Of a stretch of 64,000 bases of DNA, positions 18,943 through 28,056 are shown in pieces. The notes below the pieces were generated by a model. The model did not search any database and had not been told where the DNA came from. It saw only the letters and a list, made by a program, of their open reading frames with translations. Position 1 is the first letter of the stretch. Each line of letters opens with the position of its first letter. The translations under genes were made by a program, and so were the position numbers. The stretch is from contig NZ_LLWK01000034.1 of the NCBI RefSeq assembly GCF_001529295.1, forward strand, positions 1 through 64,000. The letters run 5' to 3'. This DNA comes from Flavobacterium sp. TAB 87 (GTDB taxonomy: Bacteria > Bacteroidota > Bacteroidia > Flavobacteriales > Flavobacteriaceae).

Positions 18943-20058
18943 TTACTCAAAATAATTTAAAGTGGTGTAACCACCCTCTTTTAAATACTGATCTTTTTTC
19001 ATAAGTTTCAAATCAGATTGCATCATGTCTTTTACGATAGCAGCTAGATCGTATTTACATTTCCAACCTAATTTTGTTTTGGCTTTAGCAGGATTACCTA
19101 TCAATAAATCTACTTCGGTAGGTCTAAAATATTTGGGATCTACTCCCAAAACCTCTTTACCCACTTCAACTTGATAATCAGGATTACTAGTCGATTTTAC
19201 ATAACCTTTCTCTTCTACGCCTATTCCTTTAAATTCTAATTCGATACCAACTGTGGAAAAACTCATACGCACAAATTCACGAACTGTAGTAGCTGTTCCT
19301 GTTGCAATTACCCAATCTTCTGGTTGATCCGCTTGTAAAATCATCCACATCATACGTACATAATCTTTCGCGTGTCCCCAATCTCTTTTCGCTTCTAGAT
19401 TTCCTAAGTATAATTTATCTTGTAATCCCAATGCGATTCTCGATGTTGCTCTGGTAATTTTTCGCGTAACAAAAGTTTCTCCACGAATGGGTGATTCATG
19501 ATTGAATAAAATTCCATTGCAAGCGTACATTCCGTATGCTTCTCGATAGTTTACCGTAATCCAATAGGCGTACATTTTCGCAACTGCGTATGGAGAACGC
19601 GGATAAAAAGGAGTAGTTTCAGATTGAGGTACTTCTTGTACTTTACCGTATAATTCTGAAGTTGATGCTTGATAAATACGAGTCTTTTTTTCTAATCCTA
19701 AAAAACGAACCGCTTCTAGAAGTCGTAGAGTTCCTAATCCATCAGCATTTCCTGTATATTCGGGAGTTTCAAATGATACAGCGACATGACTCATTGCTGC
19801 TAAATTATAAATTTCATCCGGCTGTATTTCTTGAATCAAACGTGTTAAATTTGTACTGTCTGTCATATCTCCATAATGCAAGATGAAATTCCTGTTTTCT
19901 ACATGTGGATCTTGATACAAATGATCGATACGATCAGTGTTAAATGACGAAGTACGTCTTTTTAGTCCGTGTACCTTGTAGCCTTTTTTTAATAAAAATT
20001 CGCTTAAATAGGCACCGTCTTGGCCAGTTACGCCAGTAATAAGGGCGATTTTTTTCAT
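18943..20058 (-). CDS. gmd: GDP-mannose 4,6-dehydratase
   Basis: This NADP-dependent enzyme converts GDP-D-mannose to GDP-4-keto-6-deoxy-D-mannose, the first step to GDP-L-fucose. [19 protein letters not shown] at residues 9-27 is the cofactor-binding motif. The segments [33 protein letters not shown], and [15 protein letters not shown] (YxxxK) are diagnostic, as are [17 protein letters not shown] and [12 protein letters not shown]. The 371-aa length matches the family. It is transcribed after the GDP-L-fucose synthase gene with a gap of 139 bases. Together they indicate that the polysaccharide contains fucose or a relative. Confidence 0.97.
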   Translation of the reverse strand: MKKIALITGVTGQDGAYLSEFLLKKGYKVHGLKRRTSSFNTDRIDHLYQDPHVENRNFILHYGDMTDSTNLTRLIQEIQPDEIYNLAAMSHVAVSFETPEYTGNADGLGTLRLLEAVRFLGLEKKTRIYQASTSELYGKVQEVPQSETTPFYPRSPYAVAKMYAYWITVNYREAYGMYACNGILFNHESPIRGETFVTRKITRATSRIALGLQDKLYLGNLEAKRDWGHAKDYVRMMWMILQADQPEDWVIATGTATTVREFVRMSFSTVGIELEFKGIGVEEKGYVKSTSNPDYQVEVGKEVLGVDPKYFRPTEVDLLIGNPAKAKTKLGWKCKYDLAAIVKDMMQSDLKLMKKDQYLKEGGYTTLNYFE

Positions 20059-20137
20059 ACCATTTATTTTGTAATTGTGAAATACGACGAACTGGCCCCC
20101 AAGAATTTGTGGCGTTAAATCGTAAAAAAAATTAGAG

Positions 20138-20158
20138 TTTAGCTTTTAGCTTTTAGCT
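20138..20158. repeat. heptamer TTTAGCT repeated three times
   Basis: Three perfect tandem copies of TTTAGCT fill positions 20138-20158, in the gap between the gmd and GDP-fucose synthase genes. The repeat is outside any reading frame. It could vary in copy number by slippage and change the distance between the two genes. No function is known. Confidence 0.8.
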
Positions 20159-20197
20159 TAAAAATCTTCGGGTTACGATTAAGATAAAGACAAAATG

Positions 20198-21151
20198 TTA
20201 AAACTTATTTTGTTTGAAATCATCGATATTTTCCAGAAACCAACTGTAGGTCTTTTTTATTCCCTCTTCTAAATTAATTTTGTGTTTCCATCCTATATTA
20301 TTCATCTTAGAAACGTCCATCAATTTTCTTGGTGTTCCGTCTGGCTTTGCATCATCCCAAATAATTTCTCCTGTATGACCTACAATTTTTTGAATTGTAG
20401 CAGCGAGTTTTTTAATGGTTAAATCTTCACCCGTTCCTACATTATATAAATGATATGGAAGTTGGTTTTCTAAAGCATAAACAACTGCAGCAGCCATATC
20501 ATCTACAAATAAAAATTCTCTCATTGGAGTTCCAGTTCCCCACAGTGTTACCGTTGCATCTTTATTTTCTTTGGCTTCATGAAATTTACGAATCATAGCT
20601 GGTAAAACATGGGAACTGTTCAAGTCAAAATTATCATGAGTACCATATAAATTGGTTGGCATTAAACTCACAAAATCTTTTTTATATTGTTTGCGTATGG
20701 CTTCACATAATTTTACACCAGTAATTTTTGCTAAAGCATACCATTCGTTAGTTGGTTCTAAAGATCCCGTTAATAAGTACTCTTCCCTTAACGGTTGTGG
20801 CGCCAATTTTGGATAAATACAAGAACTACCTAAAAAAATAAATTTAGTTACTCCAAAGAGATGCGCTTCATTAATAAGATTATTTTGAATTTGCATGTTT
20901 TCCATCAAAAATTGATAAGGAAAATCATTATTCGCTTGGATACCTCCTACTTTTGCAGCAGCATCTATAATTACGTCCGGTTTTATCTTTTGTATGAATT
21001 TTCGAACTTCTTTTTGTCTTCGTAGATCTAATTCTCTGCTTGAAACTCCTACAAGATTACTGTATCCTCTTTCGGTCAAGGTTCTCCATATAGCACTTCC
21101 AACCATTCCGTTATGTCCAGCAATATATATTATAGAATTTTTATCAATCAT
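20198..21151 (-). CDS. fcl: GDP-L-fucose synthase
   Basis: This bifunctional epimerase-reductase converts GDP-4-keto-6-deoxymannose to GDP-L-fucose with NADPH. YIAGHNGMVGSAIWR (residues 9-23) is the cofactor-binding motif. AAKVGGIQANNDFPYQF and FLGSSCIYPKLAPQPLREE are characteristic, with the catalytic pair in EWYALAKITGVKLCEA (YxxxK). NLYGTHDNFDLNSSHVLPA is diagnostic. The 317-aa length is normal. It sits immediately upstream of gmd in the transcription direction, as in many fucose-containing polysaccharide loci. Confidence 0.97.
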   Translation of the reverse strand: MIDKNSIIYIAGHNGMVGSAIWRTLTERGYSNLVGVSSRELDLRRQKEVRKFIQKIKPDVIIDAAAKVGGIQANNDFPYQFLMENMQIQNNLINEAHLFGVTKFIFLGSSCIYPKLAPQPLREEYLLTGSLEPTNEWYALAKITGVKLCEAIRKQYKKDFVSLMPTNLYGTHDNFDLNSSHVLPAMIRKFHEAKENKDATVTLWGTGTPMREFLFVDDMAAAVVYALENQLPYHLYNVGTGEDLTIKKLAATIQKIVGHTGEIIWDDAKPDGTPRKLMDVSKMNNIGWKHKINLEEGIKKTYSWFLENIDDFKQNKF

Positions 21152-21378
21152 TGTAAGCGTTCTTTATTTAAGAAGTGAAAAAATAAGCAATCGAATTTCC
21201 TCCAATACCCTTTTTTCTTTAATAGTACAAAATTTAATGAGATATAAAATACTTAAATTGGAAATTTAATTTAACTATAAATTTTAAAACTAAATTTAAT
21301 CGCAAGAAGTAACGATCTTTTTTTTTGAAGTTTAACTGCTCCGAAAAATGAAAGAATTTAAACGTTACTAACTCAATT

Positions 21379-21804
21379 CTAGTGTGCGTTTAAAATTTCT
21401 CTTTGAAACACTTCGTTGCGTAAACTAGTACTAGAAAAGCGATGATTTCGGGTATTAAAGTACAACTCAATACCTTTTTCTTCACAATAACTTCTTCCTG
21501 TAAAGTCTCTTTCTTTATACTCATCTCCCAAAATTCGAATATCAATAGTAAAAGCTTTTAGTATATCCTCTAAGTCTTGCTCACTAGCGTACGGAACTAC
21601 TTCATCAACAAACTTACAAGCTTTTAATTGTATATAACGCTCGACAACCGTTTGAGTAGGTTTATTTTTTGTTGGTCGATCTAATGTTGGATCGGTCTGC
21701 AAACCAACAATTAAATAATCACAATGCTGCTTAGCTTCTTCAAGCATTTTAACGTGCCCTGCATGTAACAAATCAAAAGCACTAAAGGTTATTCCTGTTT
21801 TCAT
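21379..21804 (-). CDS. cytidylyltransferase-family nucleotidyltransferase
   Basis: This is a small HxGH-type nucleotidyltransferase of 141 aa. GITFSAFDLLHAGHVKMLEEAK contains the HAGH nucleotide-binding motif, and VVERYIQLKACKFVDEV is like glycerol-3-phosphate cytidylyltransferase (TagD). The end motif RFSSTSLRNEVF resembles the ISSTxLR of this family. Its substrate may be glycerol-3-phosphate (giving CDP-glycerol) or a sugar phosphate such as in HldE-type activation. It is the first gene of the polysaccharide block, 227 bases ahead of fcl. If it makes CDP-glycerol, a glycerol-phosphate decoration is possible, but no obvious glycerophosphotransferase gene is present. Confidence 0.8.
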   Translation of the reverse strand: MKTGITFSAFDLLHAGHVKMLEEAKQHCDYLIVGLQTDPTLDRPTKNKPTQTVVERYIQLKACKFVDEVVPYASEQDLEDILKAFTIDIRILGDEYKERDFTGRSYCEEKGIELYFNTRNHRFSSTSLRNEVFQREILNAH

Positions 21805-22398
21805 CTTTTTAATGTTTTAAATTATAAAATAGTTTAGTAATTAGATTAATCTGCAAAAATTTTTTATCATTTAAAGTAGTCTTAAAAAATGTTTATTTTA
21901 CAAAATTAAATAAGGGTTCCCCGTGAATAGTTACAGAATAACTACTCATAAAAAGAAAAAATGAACTATAAAAATCTTAAAACCATTATTAATTATAGCT
22001 ACTTGAAATTTTAAAAAAATCAACAGAGAATCAAAGCTGAATTCTTGTAGTATTAGTAACAATAATTTAAGTTAAAATTAGTTATACGATGCGAGTTGTA
22101 AACTACATTTCTGTTGCTTATTGTCCTTAATCAGGAAAAAATAGAAGTGAAAATAGAAATAAATAAACCTTTATAGAATTAAATTTACATGTAAAGTAGT
22201 ATAAAAATAGAATTAGGTTTTGCAGACGGATAGAAATAAGTACTAATTGAAGTCGTAAATATTTTTTCGAGTAATACATCCCACTAACTATTTTAAAATA
22301 GATTTTTTTTCCAAAATCTACAATGAAGCAATACTATGGACTTAATTTAATAGTAAACAAAGAGCAACTTATAAATAGAATTAAATAAATGATTTGGT
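21805..22398. other. divergent control region of the polysaccharide locus
   Basis: About 590 gene-free bases separate the divergent nucleotidyltransferase and NusG-like genes. On the minus strand TAATTTTG (plus 21901-21908) fits the TAnnTTTG box, but no TTG at the right distance was found. On the plus strand TAGGTTTTG at 22214-22222 is a near match ahead of the NusG-like gene. The transcript leader toward the polysaccharide genes would be about 100 bases. No convincing riboswitch or RNA gene was recognised. Confidence 0.4.
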
Positions 22399-22866
22399 AT
22401 GAAATGGTACGTAGTTTACACAAAACCGAAATGGGAAAAAAGAGCGGCAGAACAATTAAGTAAATTTGACATTAACTGTTACTGTCCGGTAATAAAAAAA
22501 ACTCAGCAAAGATCTGATAGAAAAATTAAGGTAGAAGTACCATTATTCAATCATTACATCTTTGTGCAATTATTAGAAAAGGATAGAAATTTGGTATTCA
22601 ATTCACCTGGGGTAGTACGCTATTTATTCTGGTTGGGTAAACATGCAGTTGTACAAGATCAAGAAATTCAGACTATAAAAGAATGGCTTGATTGTGGAGA
22701 TACTGCGAAAGAAATATCGGTCATGCAATATCAAATTGGAGATAAAATTCATTTGAATTCTGGTCCGTTCTGCGATCAAAATGTTGTGGTAAAAGATATC
22801 ACAAAAACGCATTATGTATTAATTTTAGAATCTTTAGGTTATGTCTTAAAAGTAAAACACAAATAA
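22399..22866 (+). CDS. specialised NusG paralogue (UpxY/RfaH-like antiterminator)
   Basis: This protein probably binds RNA polymerase and helps it read through a long polysaccharide operon. The NGN domain spans about residues 1-105, opening with KWYVVYTKPKWEKRAAEQL and including PLFNHYIFVQL and GVVRYLFWLGK. The C-terminal KOW-like part follows (GDKIHLNSGPFCDQNVVVKDI, then LESLGYVLKVK). The 155-aa length is typical of UpxY-like proteins, and shorter than housekeeping NusG. In Bacteroides such proteins are usually the first gene of the operon they control. Here the gene is divergent from the polysaccharide genes, so it would act in trans. It may serve the minus-strand locus, though this is inferred from position alone. 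Confidence 0.87.
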   Translation: MKWYVVYTKPKWEKRAAEQLSKFDINCYCPVIKKTQQRSDRKIKVEVPLFNHYIFVQLLEKDRNLVFNSPGVVRYLFWLGKHAVVQDQEIQTIKEWLDCGDTAKEISVMQYQIGDKIHLNSGPFCDQNVVVKDITKTHYVLILESLGYVLKVKHK

Positions 22867-22955
22867 TAATTAAACTTTCAGCTTTATCTATAGAAAGTAA
22901 ACAATTAGCTCAAAACTGTTTTTTGAACAAGTTTTATACTATTTTACAACAGGCA

Positions 22956-23159
22956 TTAATTCTGTAATCTAAATAGTTCACTATTTTGAACACCTAGAAT
23001 TTTAACTAACTTATCTAGTTTTGAAATTTTTAAATCGACTATTCCTTTTTCTATATTAATATAATTTTTTACACTTATTTCCATTTGAATAGCAACATAC
23101 TCGGGTGTGTGATTGTTTTGTAGTCGAAATTCCTTGATTCTTAAATAGTAATTTTCCAT
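22956..23159 (-). CDS. small XRE-like helix-turn-helix protein
   Basis: This 67-aa protein is almost entirely one helix-turn-helix domain. FRLQNNHTPEYVAIQMEISVKNYINIEKG gives the two recognition helices, followed by LKISKLDKLVKILGV, as in XRE/Cro repressors. No dimerisation or sensor domain is present. It lies 73 bases after a paralogue of similar layout in the same orientation, and about 90 bases after the convergent NusG-like gene. A role as transcription regulator of nearby genes is likely; target operators were not identified. Confidence 0.75.
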   Translation of the reverse strand: MENYYLRIKEFRLQNNHTPEYVAIQMEISVKNYINIEKGIVDLKISKLDKLVKILGVQNSELFRLQN

Positions 23160-23232
23160 TATCGTAAGTTTTTTTAGTGCTAATTGTAATGCGTTCTGTC
23201 GTCGATTTTAATTTAAAAGCATAACCTTCATT

Positions 23233-23463
23233 TTATACTGTCTCGTTAAAAAAAATTGAAACGTCAAATTTAAATATGAATTCGGTTGATACATTTAAAA
23301 CTTTCGAAATTTCAATTAATTTAGAAACTGTTAAGTCAACATCTCCCCTCTCAATTTTACCATAACCACTAGCAGTCATTTTTAATTCAGCTGCTACATA
23401 TTCTCTAGTAAAATTTTTTAATTCTCTTATTTTCCTAATATTTTCGTAAACACTATATTTCAT
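23233..23463 (-). CDS. small XRE-family helix-turn-helix protein
   Basis: This is a 76-aa DNA-binding protein. IRKIRELKNFTREYVAAELKMTASGYGKIERGD is a good XRE helix-turn-helix, followed by DLTVSKLIEISKVLNVSTEFIF. The alignment with the next gene (22956) runs over the whole domain, with shared patterns such as EYVA, IE(K/R)G, VDL and SKL, so the pair is a tandem duplication that has diverged. It may act as a single-domain repressor. It is 565 bases from the secreted-protein operon. Confidence 0.8.
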   Translation of the reverse strand: MKYSVYENIRKIRELKNFTREYVAAELKMTASGYGKIERGDVDLTVSKLIEISKVLNVSTEFIFKFDVSIFFNETV

Positions 23464-24027
23464 AAAATAAAAAATATAAATAATTCATACTTGGGATTTC
23501 TTGTGAAACTTTTAAAATTATACTCTAATTTTAAAAACTTAGTCACTTATTTTTAAATTTTGACTAAAAATATATAATGTATTCAGTCTTTGATAATAAA
23601 TCTGTCCAATGGATTTTAAAATCCGATTAAGTACAATTTGTTCCATTTAAGGACTAATTGATTCCTATGGTATAGATACTAATACAGTGTTTTGTAGGAG
23701 AATAAATTTATAATGCATCTATAACTAAGACATCATTAACTCGTTTTGTAAGATCAAAGTAATATTTATCAGAAGATAATTTTGAGTACCAGAGAAATCA
23801 ACGCAACGCTATTAACGAGATTGGAGTTTAAAACTTGGAGAACGTAAATAGTCAAAGATGATACTAAAAAATTATCCACGAAAAAAAAACCGCAACTTCC
23901 AATAGAAATTACAGTTGTTAATTATCAAATAATATATAAGGCGATACCTGCTATAAAAATAAATAATTTGAGACTTAAAAATAAAAAAATGTAGTGATTT
24001 CTAGAACAAAATTTCGGTTATGTATAA
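23464..24027. other. intergenic stretch, no gene seen
   Basis: About 560 AT-rich bases lie between the regulator pair and the 3' end of the beta-helix protein gene. Short fragments of frame occur on the plus strand around 23780-23850 but are broken by stops and match nothing recognised. It presumably holds the promoter for the regulators and the end of the secreted-protein transcript. Confidence 0.4.
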
Positions 24028-27000
24028 TTATTGAGTTACCAAAAATTGTGGATATGGTTTTGGCTCAACGTTTATAAGTACGTTAGGAACATTGTCTTTG
24101 ACATTCACCAACATTTTACTCAGTAATGGATTCGCTATCAAATTACTGTTTACGAATACAGCCTGTGTTAAGCCATAAGTTCTTGTAACATTTCCTTTAA
24201 TTGTAGAGTTTAGGATATAATTACTCATAAGGTAATGAACTGTAGATGAAAATACAGGAACAGCATCACTTAAGTTACAACCTTCCATATAACTTCCCTG
24301 TGCTCGTATAATTGCATCCGTTGTTGAGTTGTTGTAAAAGTTGCAGTTGTACATTGCCAAAGGGGAGTCCCGTATAATGTTCGGACCACGATGATTGGTA
24401 AAATCACAATTAGCTACGATAGGAAAATTATTTCCCGATATGTCAAAAGCTAGAGAATTACCATCAAATTTACAGTTTATCCATGCGTTTAAATTATCTG
24501 CTCTTGTAGCTTTCATTGAGACGGCCGTTCCGCAATTTAAATATTGTCCATTATAAAAAACAACTTTATCAACATATCCTGCATTTTCAAAAGTATACAC
24601 AGGATGCGGATCTTGAAAGAATCCTACAGTACAATCTACAAAACTTACACTATCGAAGAAGCAGTTGTCAAGTCCAAAAATTCTATATAAATGAATTCCG
24701 TATTTTTGATTTCTAAACACTACATATTTTAAATTTGTAAATGCAATTAAATCCATTTCGTCAGGAGCAAACACGCCACTGCTTCCTCCTTGCAATGTTA
24801 AATTGGAAAGAATAAAGTCATTATCTCCTTGCGAAGATTCAGCAAGTGTTATCAACGGAAAGTCATCTCGTAAACCGACTATAACTGTTTTTCCTGTACC
24901 TGCTCCTACAATTCCTTTGGTTCCATCAACGATCATTTTTAGCGTTGAACTAATGTAAAAGATTCCCTCTGGCAACTCCGCGATGCCTTTAGAATTTAAT
25001 AAATTTTGGATAAAACTTGTACTATCTGTTTTACCAGTTCTATCTGTTTGCCAATTCGCACCTAACGGATCAGGAAGTTTTTCCCATGTGGTGCGTGCGA
25101 AAGGAGTGTGTTGAGTACCCAAAATAGAGCTTGCTATTGCTGTCGCATTTGTAATAGAAGATGTTTGAATTTTACCGCTTAAAGTAACATCTTTATCTAA
25201 TCCAGTGCCGTGAAAGTGCGCTTTTAAATCAAATCCAGTAACAGAACCTGCTCCTCTTATAAAGTCATCATGCTCTCCCGCAAAGTAAAGTACATTTGTT
25301 TTTGCAGCTACCGTAGGAGCTCCACTTCGACCTTCTCCCTGTATGTATTTATTTAAAAAGAACAGATTATTTGCATCAATATTGAACGTTGGAGTTTGAA
25401 CTGTTGAGTAACTATTACCTCCTCCAAAATCTGTAATTTTTACGTCTCCCATATTCTGCATGTATAGCATAGGTTTTTTTCCTGTACCACTAAAATTCCA
25501 TGCCTCGCTATCTAAACCAACAAAAGTTATTGATCTTAAATTATCAATGTCTGTAGCGTCTCCTGCAGGAGTTAAAAAATTTGAATGTAAATGGACATTA
25601 CCATAACTTGGAGTTGTATTATTACCTTTCATTACAAGCATATCAGACACACCATGCACTTGATGTTTTATAAATTTATTATTTCTAAAATAGCCAGATG
25701 AACTACAATCAAATTGGATAGCACTCATGATGTTAATAAATAAATTATTTTCTACCATGGCATTTGTCGCTTTAATGGTAGCCCACTTAATCGTTTTAAG
25801 TGTACAATTTGAAATAACACCTCCAGCTTGAAAAGTCACATTTTTTCCTGAAGGAAATAAATCTTGTAGATGAACATTAATACTCCCTGCAGCGATGGTA
25901 ATATTAGAAACCTGAGTCATCGTTGGGTAGCCATATAATCTTTGATTACTTTTCATAACGATATCAACTCCCGAATAATCGCCTTGTTCTAATCGCACAG
26001 AACCATAAGTATCTAGTGCTTTTTGTAGGGTTCCTTTTTGCGCAATTGGCAATAAGTGAGCCTTAAAGTATTCAATTTCTTCTAGTTGATTGTTAACGCC
26101 CGTTGCTAATTTATCTGTAGTAAATGTTGCTATATTACTATCAATTGACAGACGACCAGCATTATCAATTGATCGAACAGTTAAATTGTAAACTGTTTCT
26201 GGAATTAATCCAGTCACTTTATAAGTAGTTGTAATTCCTTCAGACTTACTTAACAAAATATTTTTACTGTAGATACCATAGCCAGTAACAGAAGCATTGT
26301 TAGTTGGCGCTGTCCAATTTAAGATGACGCTTGTTTCGGTAATTTCACTTGCAATTAAACCGGTTGGTTCTCCTATCTTAGCTGTTGTAAATTGTATACT
26401 ATTACTGTCTACTGATGAAAGACCTCCGTTATCTACTGATCTAACGGTAAGTATATATTCCGTTTCTGGTATTAATCCAGTAATTTTATAGATGTTTCCA
26501 ATTCCAACAGCTGTGGCTACCAAAATCGTTTTGCTATAAATACCGTATTCTTTAATAGAGGAATTATTTATAGGAATAGTCCAGGACAAAACGACGCTAC
26601 TTTCTGTAATCTCGCTAGCAACTAAATTAGTTGGAGCAGCTAATAGTGGTTCATCAGCTACCTTATTTGTTATAACTATTTTACTGTTACTATCACTTGA
26701 CAAAGTTCCCTCTTTACCAATTGCTTTAATAGTAAAGCTATAGGCTGTTTCTGGAAGTAATCCTGTTATTTTATAGCTAGTTTCACTTCCATTCGATGTG
26801 GCTACCAAAATATTTTTACTATAAATACCGTATTCAGTAATAGAAGAGTTGTTTGCGGGAGCCGTCCAAGATAAAACGACACTGGTTTCTGTAATTTCAC
26901 TTGCTATCAATCTAGTTGGCGGATCAAGAATTGGATTACCTATTATCGTATTCGTTGCAAAGGTTGCTAGATTACTGTCTCCAGATATTTTGTTGTTCGC

Positions 27001-27306
27001 ATCAATTGATCTAACGGTAAAAGTATAAGATGTTCCTGGATCTAATCCTGTTATTTTATAGGTAGTTTCTGCTCCAACAGATTTGGCTACCAAAACACTA
27101 TTGCTATAAATACCGTATTCTTTAATAGACGAATTATTTGCTGCCGCAGTCCAAGACAAAACAACAGTTACTTCTGTAATATCACTTGCTATCAAATCAG
27201 TTGGAGCACTCGGCAGTTTAATAGATGAAGCTTCTTCAATAGCATATTGATAGTTTTGCGAAAAAACTACGGTTGAAAAAAGTAAAAAGTAGATTAAATA
27301 TTTCAT
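24028..27306 (-). CDS. secreted four-FN3 and beta-helix (pectate-lyase-like) protein
   Basis: This 1092-aa exported protein starts with a signal peptide (residues 1-16, cut after about SQ). Four fibronectin type III domains follow at about 33-118, 128-213, 222-309 and 312-398. They share blocks such as IASEITE, VVLSW, EYGIYSK and YKITGL. From about 420 to the end it is a right-handed parallel beta-helix region. A second start of the fold lies near residues 755-790, where DRTGKTDSTSFIQNLL and ELPEGIFYIS match the Pectate_lyase_3/GH55-like opening. Such folds act as polysaccharide lyases, hydrolases or binding proteins; catalytic residues could not be assigned. No T9SS sorting domain is visible at its end. 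The gene overlaps the preceding one by ATGA. Confidence 0.83.
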   Translation of the reverse strand: MKYLIYFLLFSTVVFSQNYQYAIEEASSIKLPSAPTDLIASDITEVTVVLSWTAAANNSSIKEYGIYSNSVLVAKSVGAETTYKITGLDPGTSYTFTVRSIDANNKISGDSNLATFATNTIIGNPILDPPTRLIASEITETSVVLSWTAPANNSSITEYGIYSKNILVATSNGSETSYKITGLLPETAYSFTIKAIGKEGTLSSDSNSKIVITNKVADEPLLAAPTNLVASEITESSVVLSWTIPINNSSIKEYGIYSKTILVATAVGIGNIYKITGLIPETEYILTVRSVDNGGLSSVDSNSIQFTTAKIGEPTGLIASEITETSVILNWTAPTNNASVTGYGIYSKNILLSKSEGITTTYKVTGLIPETVYNLTVRSIDNAGRLSIDSNIATFTTDKLATGVNNQLEEIEYFKAHLLPIAQKGTLQKALDTYGSVRLEQGDYSGVDIVMKSNQRLYGYPTMTQVSNITIAAGSINVHLQDLFPSGKNVTFQAGGVISNCTLKTIKWATIKATNAMVENNLFINIMSAIQFDCSSSGYFRNNKFIKHQVHGVSDMLVMKGNNTTPSYGNVHLHSNFLTPAGDATDIDNLRSITFVGLDSEAWNFSGTGKKPMLYMQNMGDVKITDFGGGNSYSTVQTPTFNIDANNLFFLNKYIQGEGRSGAPTVAAKTNVLYFAGEHDDFIRGAGSVTGFDLKAHFHGTGLDKDVTLSGKIQTSSITNATAIASSILGTQHTPFARTTWEKLPDPLGANWQTDRTGKTDSTSFIQNLLNSKGIAELPEGIFYISSTLKMIVDGTKGIVGAGTGKTVIVGLRDDFPLITLAESSQGDNDFILSNLTLQGGSSGVFAPDEMDLIAFTNLKYVVFRNQKYGIHLYRIFGLDNCFFDSVSFVDCTVGFFQDPHPVYTFENAGYVDKVVFYNGQYLNCGTAVSMKATRADNLNAWINCKFDGNSLAFDISGNNFPIVANCDFTNHRGPNIIRDSPLAMYNCNFYNNSTTDAIIRAQGSYMEGCNLSDAVPVFSSTVHYLMSNYILNSTIKGNVTRTYGLTQAVFVNSNLIANPLLSKMLVNVKDNVPNVLINVEPKPYPQFLVTQ
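26113..27210 (-). repeat. four in-frame FN3-coding repeats
   Basis: Four units of about 270-285 bases code for the FN3 domains of the beta-helix protein. Stretches such as the one coding EYGIYSK recur almost unchanged between units at the DNA level (for example near 26540, 26830 and 27115). This suggests recent internal duplication. Unit number could change by recombination without breaking the frame. Confidence 0.75.
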
Positions 27307-28052
27307 TGTCCCGAAATAATATAGCTATTTGAGCCTGTTTTTCTAAGAAAACCAAAGCGTACGTTTCCACTAGCACTAGTAAATTTTGCGCTACCATTTG
27401 AATTATAGTTGATAGTAACGTCTGAAGGCGCTTGTATTGTTAAAATTGCACCGTTGTGAGCTTCTAAATTAATAGTATCTCCAACTAACATACTTCCAAA
27501 ACCAGAAGTTAGTGTTAATGTAGCTGATGCTGTACACTCAATTGTATTATTAATATCAGTACTAGCGATGCTTCTCGAAGTCGTAAATGGCAAAACTGTA
27601 GCTCTTGCTGAGCCTACTATAGTACCGCCGGCTGCGCCCACCAATCTTTCGGCAGTTTTTGCATGTAAGGCGTAAGGAACGCTTAAAAGTTGTGTAATTC
27701 CGATAATATTAAAATTATTTCCACCAGCAATATCTACCTGTGTTTCTATAAAGTACGGACCTCTTTCCCATGCAATGGTACTAAAATTACCAGTCACAAT
27801 TGTTCCTGTTCCAATTTCAAGAGAAACTAAACCATTGTTGTTTGTAGTAGCAGAATGAGTTTCTTGATAAACAGTTGTACCAGATGCAGTACTTTGGTGT
27901 ATAATAATTCTAAGACTAATATTCGAATTTACTAGCAAGCTATTATCTTGTGCACGAATTATTGCCTGATAACTCATTTTTTCTGGCGCTTGCGCAAATA
28001 CCTTTAGCGTAACAGTTAGAAATAAAAATAGTGTGGTAAGTGCAAGTTTCAT
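27303..28052 (-). CDS. secreted protein with Bacteroidota-specific N-terminal domain
   Basis: This 249-aa exported protein has a signal peptide of about 20 residues ending at FAQ. The next part (APEKMSYQAIIRAQDNSLL, then VYQETHSATTNNNGLVSLEIGTG, and LLSVPYALHAKTAE) is a domain found widely in secreted Bacteroidota proteins, where it often precedes a tail-fibre-like or repetitive region. The C-terminal half (about residues 145-249) is rich in Thr, Ser, Gly and Asn and looks like beta structure, ending near YIISGQ. Function is unknown. It lies 4 bases after the T9SS-domain gene and overlaps the beta-helix gene by ATGA, so the three are one operon. Confidence 0.75.
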   Translation of the reverse strand: MKLALTTLFLFLTVTLKVFAQAPEKMSYQAIIRAQDNSLLVNSNISLRIIIHQSTASGTTVYQETHSATTNNNGLVSLEIGTGTIVTGNFSTIAWERGPYFIETQVDIAGGNNFNIIGITQLLSVPYALHAKTAERLVGAAGGTIVGSARATVLPFTTSRSIASTDINNTIECTASATLTLTSGFGSMLVGDTINLEAHNGAILTIQAPSDVTINYNSNGSAKFTSASGNVRFGFLRKTGSNSYIISGQ

Positions 28053-28056
28053 TATC

